Positions 53,601 through 59,600 of a DNA stretch of 64,000 nt are shown here, one piece after another. Made by a program: the position numbers and the translations under genes. The notes below the pieces were generated by a model that saw only the letters and a list, made by a program, of their open reading frames with translations, was not told where the DNA came from and searched no databases. Numbering within the stretch: the stretch's first letter is position 1; every line of letters starts with the position of its first letter. Origin of the DNA: Astropecten irregularis (lineage: Eukaryota > Echinodermata > Asteroidea > Paxillosida > Astropectinidae); the NCBI GenBank assembly GCA_963971285.1, contig OZ020244.1, positions 3,348,001 to 3,412,000 of the forward strand. The letters are read 5' to 3'.

Positions 53601-56600
53601 TTTCACGAAATTCAAGCCCTGAGAAGGAACCTGTTCAGGAGATCATTTTGAAATATCCTGAATATGTGAGATCCTTGTAGTTAGGAGGGTCTGATGTTTC
53701 AATCCTATCAGGATCTTTCTCAAAGGCTAAATGGTCAGAGTTAGGAGGGCCTGACGTTTCAATCCTTGCAGGATCTTTCTCAAAGGCTAAATGGTCAGAG
53801 TAAGGAGGGCCTGATGTTTCCTAGCAGGATCTTTCTCAAAAGTAAGCAAGGGCCTGACGTTTTGATCACTGCAGGATCTTTCTGAAAGATAAGGTCCTGA
53901 CATTTTGATCCTAGCAGGATCAAAATGGCAGGCCCTCCTAACTCCAAGCATTCCATAAATTTCAGGTTGTTATTTTCACCGATGAGCAGTTTGCAGAAGT
54001 TTATTACTTATACTGAATATGTAAAGGACATCTTCAGTGTAAAAGAATCAGAAACGTAAATTGAAGTTCACGATGCTCTACTCTCTAACCTGGACAGGTG
54101 GTTCTAGATCAAACTCTCGGTAATCTCGATACTTCCACCAGAGATTCCCGTCTTGTGAGTAGTCCAGCTCAAAATCCTCCACCCAGCCAGCATCGTCCCC
54201 GGCGCCCCCGCCCTGCAGCACCACCCCGGTGATCAGCATACGCTGCTGGAAGCACACCTGCAGCCAGGGGTTGCTGGTGTTTGCAGCTGGAGCCCAGTAG
54301 GATGGACCTCTTAGCCGGCCGTGCTCCGGTGAGTGATCGGGGTCCAAGGAACTGGACGCTGTGATGTAGGAGTCCGGAACGGTGCTGTCCTCCAATCCGA
54401 GTTGAAGAGGACATTCATCTGAACACAAACCATTGAAAGGTCAATGAGAAATTGACTGGAGCGGGATTTGAACCTGTGACCCCTGGAATACCATACTGGT
54501 GTTCAACCAACTGAGCTATGCAGTTGTTAGTGTCCAAAATTGATAATTATCTTTGCTCGTTTGCCAGTCAGAAGCCATAAAACCACTCGCATAACTGCAA
54601 TACCCCAGAGATCATTTAATTGATACGTGCAGCATTAGCACTGCTGCAACCTGAGAAATGGTATGGAGGACCACTCAAAGAGGATGCACTTTTTTAATGA
54701 CTTCAAATTAATCCAGCCAGTTTCCCTTGTGGTTATTTGATAAACACGAACCTTAAAATCAATCAAGCCTGGCTCTTGGATACTGTTAATGATCAAAGAA
54801 GACTCAGTCTGTCAAAGGAGCAACTACAAGCCCAGGCCTTGACAGGCTTTTAAGTGGCTAGGCCCATCCAGTATCAAAGTGTCTTTCCCTAACAAAACCA
54901 TGCCATATCAACCTTCACAGTTCACACTACACAGTATCAAGTTGGTTTCAAAATCAAATGAACAATTTCACCCGCCCACAATCATGACAATATCAGAGCA
55001 ATTTCCTTCACCCCATTTTAGGACACAGCTAATGTACCTCGTCAATGATAATTCAATTGACACAGCCCTAATGGAGTAAACTGATCAAATGACTACAGTT
55101 CCTGAATGATAAGTTTACATTTTCCAGCATTTTCAGCAACATTGAGATTGAATAAGATGTCAGACGAAAAACATTAAAAATCTTTCAAAGAAAAATGTTA
55201 TCAACGCCACACACGCACCTTGGATCCCCCGGAACCAAATATAAGGAGCCCAGACATGACCACTGCCATCGCCTAATGAAGTATTGCAGTATGGATACAA
55301 AACGTCGCGACCCCTACCGTTTACCACATCATGTGACAACATTAAGTACATTGTTATTTATTATCTATACGTACCACGATGACTAACTTTCCAAATTTGT
55401 TCGCCTTTATTAATTTTATCATTGTATGCAAGACAGACATAATTTTGAATTGCTAAAAAACTGAAGAGTTTTCCCCTGAGCTGTAAATTAATGACTTATA
55501 ATCTTTATTCATTTTCATTTTTTTTTTATGTTGAGGGCCATTTTTTTTTGGTTACAATACATCCATGTACAAATGCCACTCAGTTGTATCACATAATACA
55601 TATTTGAAATGTGAAATGTTGATGCTGAAAATATCATGAAGATGTTCCAAGTACAATTACATAACTGTTTCCTGTGACTTTCTGCTCCCTCCCCCACTTA
55701 TCCTTCCCCCGCCCCTCCCTACTCCTTTTCCTTTGTCCTCATTTTCCTGCTAGAATTCTTATGTTCATTCTTCGATAGAAACCTGGCTACAATCATCAAA
55801 TAGGCCTACCATATGGCCTTTTAATGGATTAACCATCCAGTGACCTTGATTTTCATATATCTTATTTAATAGAAAACTTCATCAACCGCATCTGAAAAAT
55901 TTCAATTCATCCCATTGCCATTAGACGGTAAGACAGGATTATTAAATTTCAATTCGCTCAAATTCTCACTTTGTTGTGTGCAATTTTTTCACTTACTCCA
56001 TTTTTGAAATGCTTGGAATTCAAGTAGGGCCTGAGACATTTTAATCCAAGCAGGATTTTGACCACGGCCTTCAATAAAGATCCTGATTCGAGAAAACCTT
56101 TGAGAAAGATACTGCTAGGTTTGAATCAGGCCCTCCTAACTCTGACCATTTAGCCTTTGAGAATGATTCTGCTAGGATCGAAACACGTCAGGCCCTCTTA
56201 ACTCCCTGCATTTTAATAAATTTCAGGCCATTATTTTGGCTGATGAGCTGTTTAAAGCACTTCATAACTTGTATCACTCCATTTTTATGTAAAAAGAAAT
56301 TTCCAATTAAAGGTAATATCATACTTTGGTTTTTGTAAAAGAAATGCAGATTCATGGGCAAAAATATCAAGAAAGATATAGTAAAAGTCATCCATGTGAA
56401 ATTCCCAGTCCCATATGGCCTATGGTACCAACTTTTTGAAAAAACAGTGAAAAATGCCCACAGAATTATTTTAATCTTTTCACCCTTATTTTTCATAAAT
56501 CTTTTAAAGATCAACGATATTTTGGTTGTTGCTTAATGACTAATGTCTTGATAAATACACCATTCAAGGCGGAAAAATTGTAATTGTTTCTACCAGCAGC

Positions 56601-59600
56601 AACTTTATACCCTGTAAGTTATTTGAACATTTCTGTTTTGGTTTCCTACTAATGTATGATACTGCCTTTAAATCTCATTTTAATAAACACTCCTGACGAA
56701 TCTCTTTAAAGAAGGATGAAGGGATCAGATATGGATGCCTCTGTTCCTCCCACAGGTACTGTATGCCCTTGCAGAGGAAACTATCATCATCTGTAATGGA
56801 CCCAACCAGCTTTCATTCCCTCAAACTTTTTATACAAGCTTTGAGGGAGAAAGTACACCCTATCAAGGATCATGAAGCCTGACGGAATGGCTAGGCTTGT
56901 AGGCATGGTCCAAATAACGCACTGACATCCATCCAAATAACGCACTGACATCCATCCAAATAACGCACTGACATTTGTCCAAATAACGCACTGACATATG
57001 TCCAAATAACGCACTGACATCCTTCCAACCCATCACACCTTGATTCTGTTTGAGACATGCTTGGTAGGCTATAAGAGCATAAGCAGACAGAATGCCAAGG
57101 ACAGCATGGTCCAAATTACACATTACTGCCATATTAAAGAGTTCCATATCCTGCATCACACGCATTGCACAGAGTAATGCGACTTAAAGGATACCTGTAA
57201 TCAAATTTGGGAAAGGGATGAGAGTGCTTTCATGGGAGCATAGGTGGCAAGTGCGTTAGGCACTTGCCTCTCACTAATGTGCCCCGGGTTCGATCCCAAC
57301 TTGGGTCATATGTGAGTAGAGTCGTGCGTTGGTTCTCTCCTGTGCTACAAGGATTTTTCTCAGGGTTCTCCGGTTTTCCGCCATCCACAAAAATCAAACA
57401 CTTTCGATCTCAGGCTGTACTCCGTGATCATGTATGGGTTGATGTGGCTGGCAGCCAAGGACACCCATGAAAGCTTGATCACATTGAAGTTGCATCCTTC
57501 GCAATTCAGTACCCCAGCTGCGAGTAAGGATGATTAGCCTCCCAAATTTATTATATTATTGCTTAATGCATAATTAATAACTATATGAATTTAAACGTTA
57601 ATGTAAGTGCTTAATTTTGACCCCAAAGTTAAAAAATCAGTAAATGTATGCCCCGCCTCCCAAAAAAAAATCCCCCTCGGAACCGATCCACACAACAATG
57701 CGTGTGACATCATCGGCAGAACAAGTAGGCTTGCACCGCAGTAGCTCTTGCTGGCTCACGCACATTGTATGTAGGATTTTGCTCTTCAATTTGAACAAAA
57801 AATGTAGGGTTGGCAGGTTTGCGACACGTATGTATATACAGTGTGGCGTTCTTCCGGTGACGTAGCAAGGTTTTTCGTCGCGAAAAGTGGGGTGCTAAAT
57901 TATGGGTATAAAATACCTCCCTTTTTAAGTACAATATTTTTTTTAGCAGAAACAATGATAGACATGTTGAGTTTTATGACAATTCAGATGTATTTAACTT
58001 CATATATGAGTTTTGATTTCAGGTAACCTTTAAGCAGAAATAGAGCGTGTTCATTTGGACCAAATATAGCATAAAATGGGGCACGTAGCTTCCATGCTTA
58101 TATTCCCAGTAATATGACATAATGATTATCAATTCAATTTGCTTCATCACGAAAGCACTCAAGCATAAAGGATCCAACCATGCGGACCACTATCACGGCT
58201 GAATGCTAGCTGAAATGACTGCAAAGAGCAAGGGCCAATTTCATAGAGCTGCTTAAGCACAAACATTGCTTTTAAAGCATAAAAAGTCTTCCATGATCAA
58301 ACAGGATTACCAACCAAATTTTCATGTGATGTTTACTGCTTTTGATTTGTATTCGGCCATTGTTTACTGAGCATTCATCACAAGGACTTTTTTGCTGGCA
58401 TACTGATTTTATTTACCAAGGTTTTTGGTGCTTAAGGAAATGTTGGTGCTTAAGCAGCTCTATGAAATTGGCCCCAGTTTAGAGTAAAAGGGTTAATCCA
58501 TAGCTCTGCATAAGGCTTGATTTAACTAGATTTAAGCCCTTCATGAAAATCCTAAACGCTACATGCAACCCTCTGAACTTATATCACACAAGATAATTAA
58601 GATTTACTACAGTCTCAGGGGGGACCTGGATCATAAACCACGAATTACCACACAAACCATACTGTGATGTACAACTGCTACTACCACGACTATGTATACG
58701 TAACATTCCACACTTACATACGTACCACAGTTTTCACAAGGGGAATTGGATCATAAACCACACTGTAGTGTATTGTGGTATTCAGGATACCACACTCACC
58801 ACAGGAAAAGTGGTTAACTGTGGTGTGGAGGTGGGTTAGGATTAATATAGAACGCTCCTGGCTTATCATGGGGGGCGTTCAGATGCAGTACTAAAAGAGG
58901 TCTATCTTCAGTTTAAACCAAAAAGGTCTACCAACTTGTACCTGATCGGTCTACGATAGACTGTTTTTGGAGCTATAAATGGTCTGTCTTCAAAAACTTA
59001 GACCATCGAGGAGGAATGGTCTAGAGTACGTAGACTGGTCTACAAATGTGCCTTAAGACATCTGAACGGTCTATCTCAACCACATCCGGTTTACAGTGAC
59101 CTTGAGTGGGTGCATAACTCACTGGTGATTTATGTCACTACTTGTGAATTAGGGGAAGTTCGGTTTCAGAGTTATGCAACACGAGTGACCTCTAAACACC
59201 AGAGATAGACTGTTTTCAGTCTAACCCTGTGTAGTATGAACACGAGGGGTTCGGGATGAAATGTTTACCTCCAGCTGTGACTGCAAAGGGTAGACCTTTT
59301 TCGGTCTCCAGAGTACTGCGTCTGAACATACTGTAGCCATAGTGAGCTACAGGTAAATTGGCCAGGACGTGTCAGAAATGTCTAGCCTGGTGCGTAGACA
59401 GCAAAAACCTGGCTCCTCATCATCAGCTCACCTGCTATATCATCGGACCAATTTCCTTTGCTAGCACATAAACCGTTTACAATCAACAGGCCTACATGTA
59501 AAATGAGTTCTATTTCCCTTTTGTCTGGATATAATGCAAGGAGCATATAGACATATCCATAAGTACCATTCCCAAGTTGCTTTAATGAGGATGATAAATT

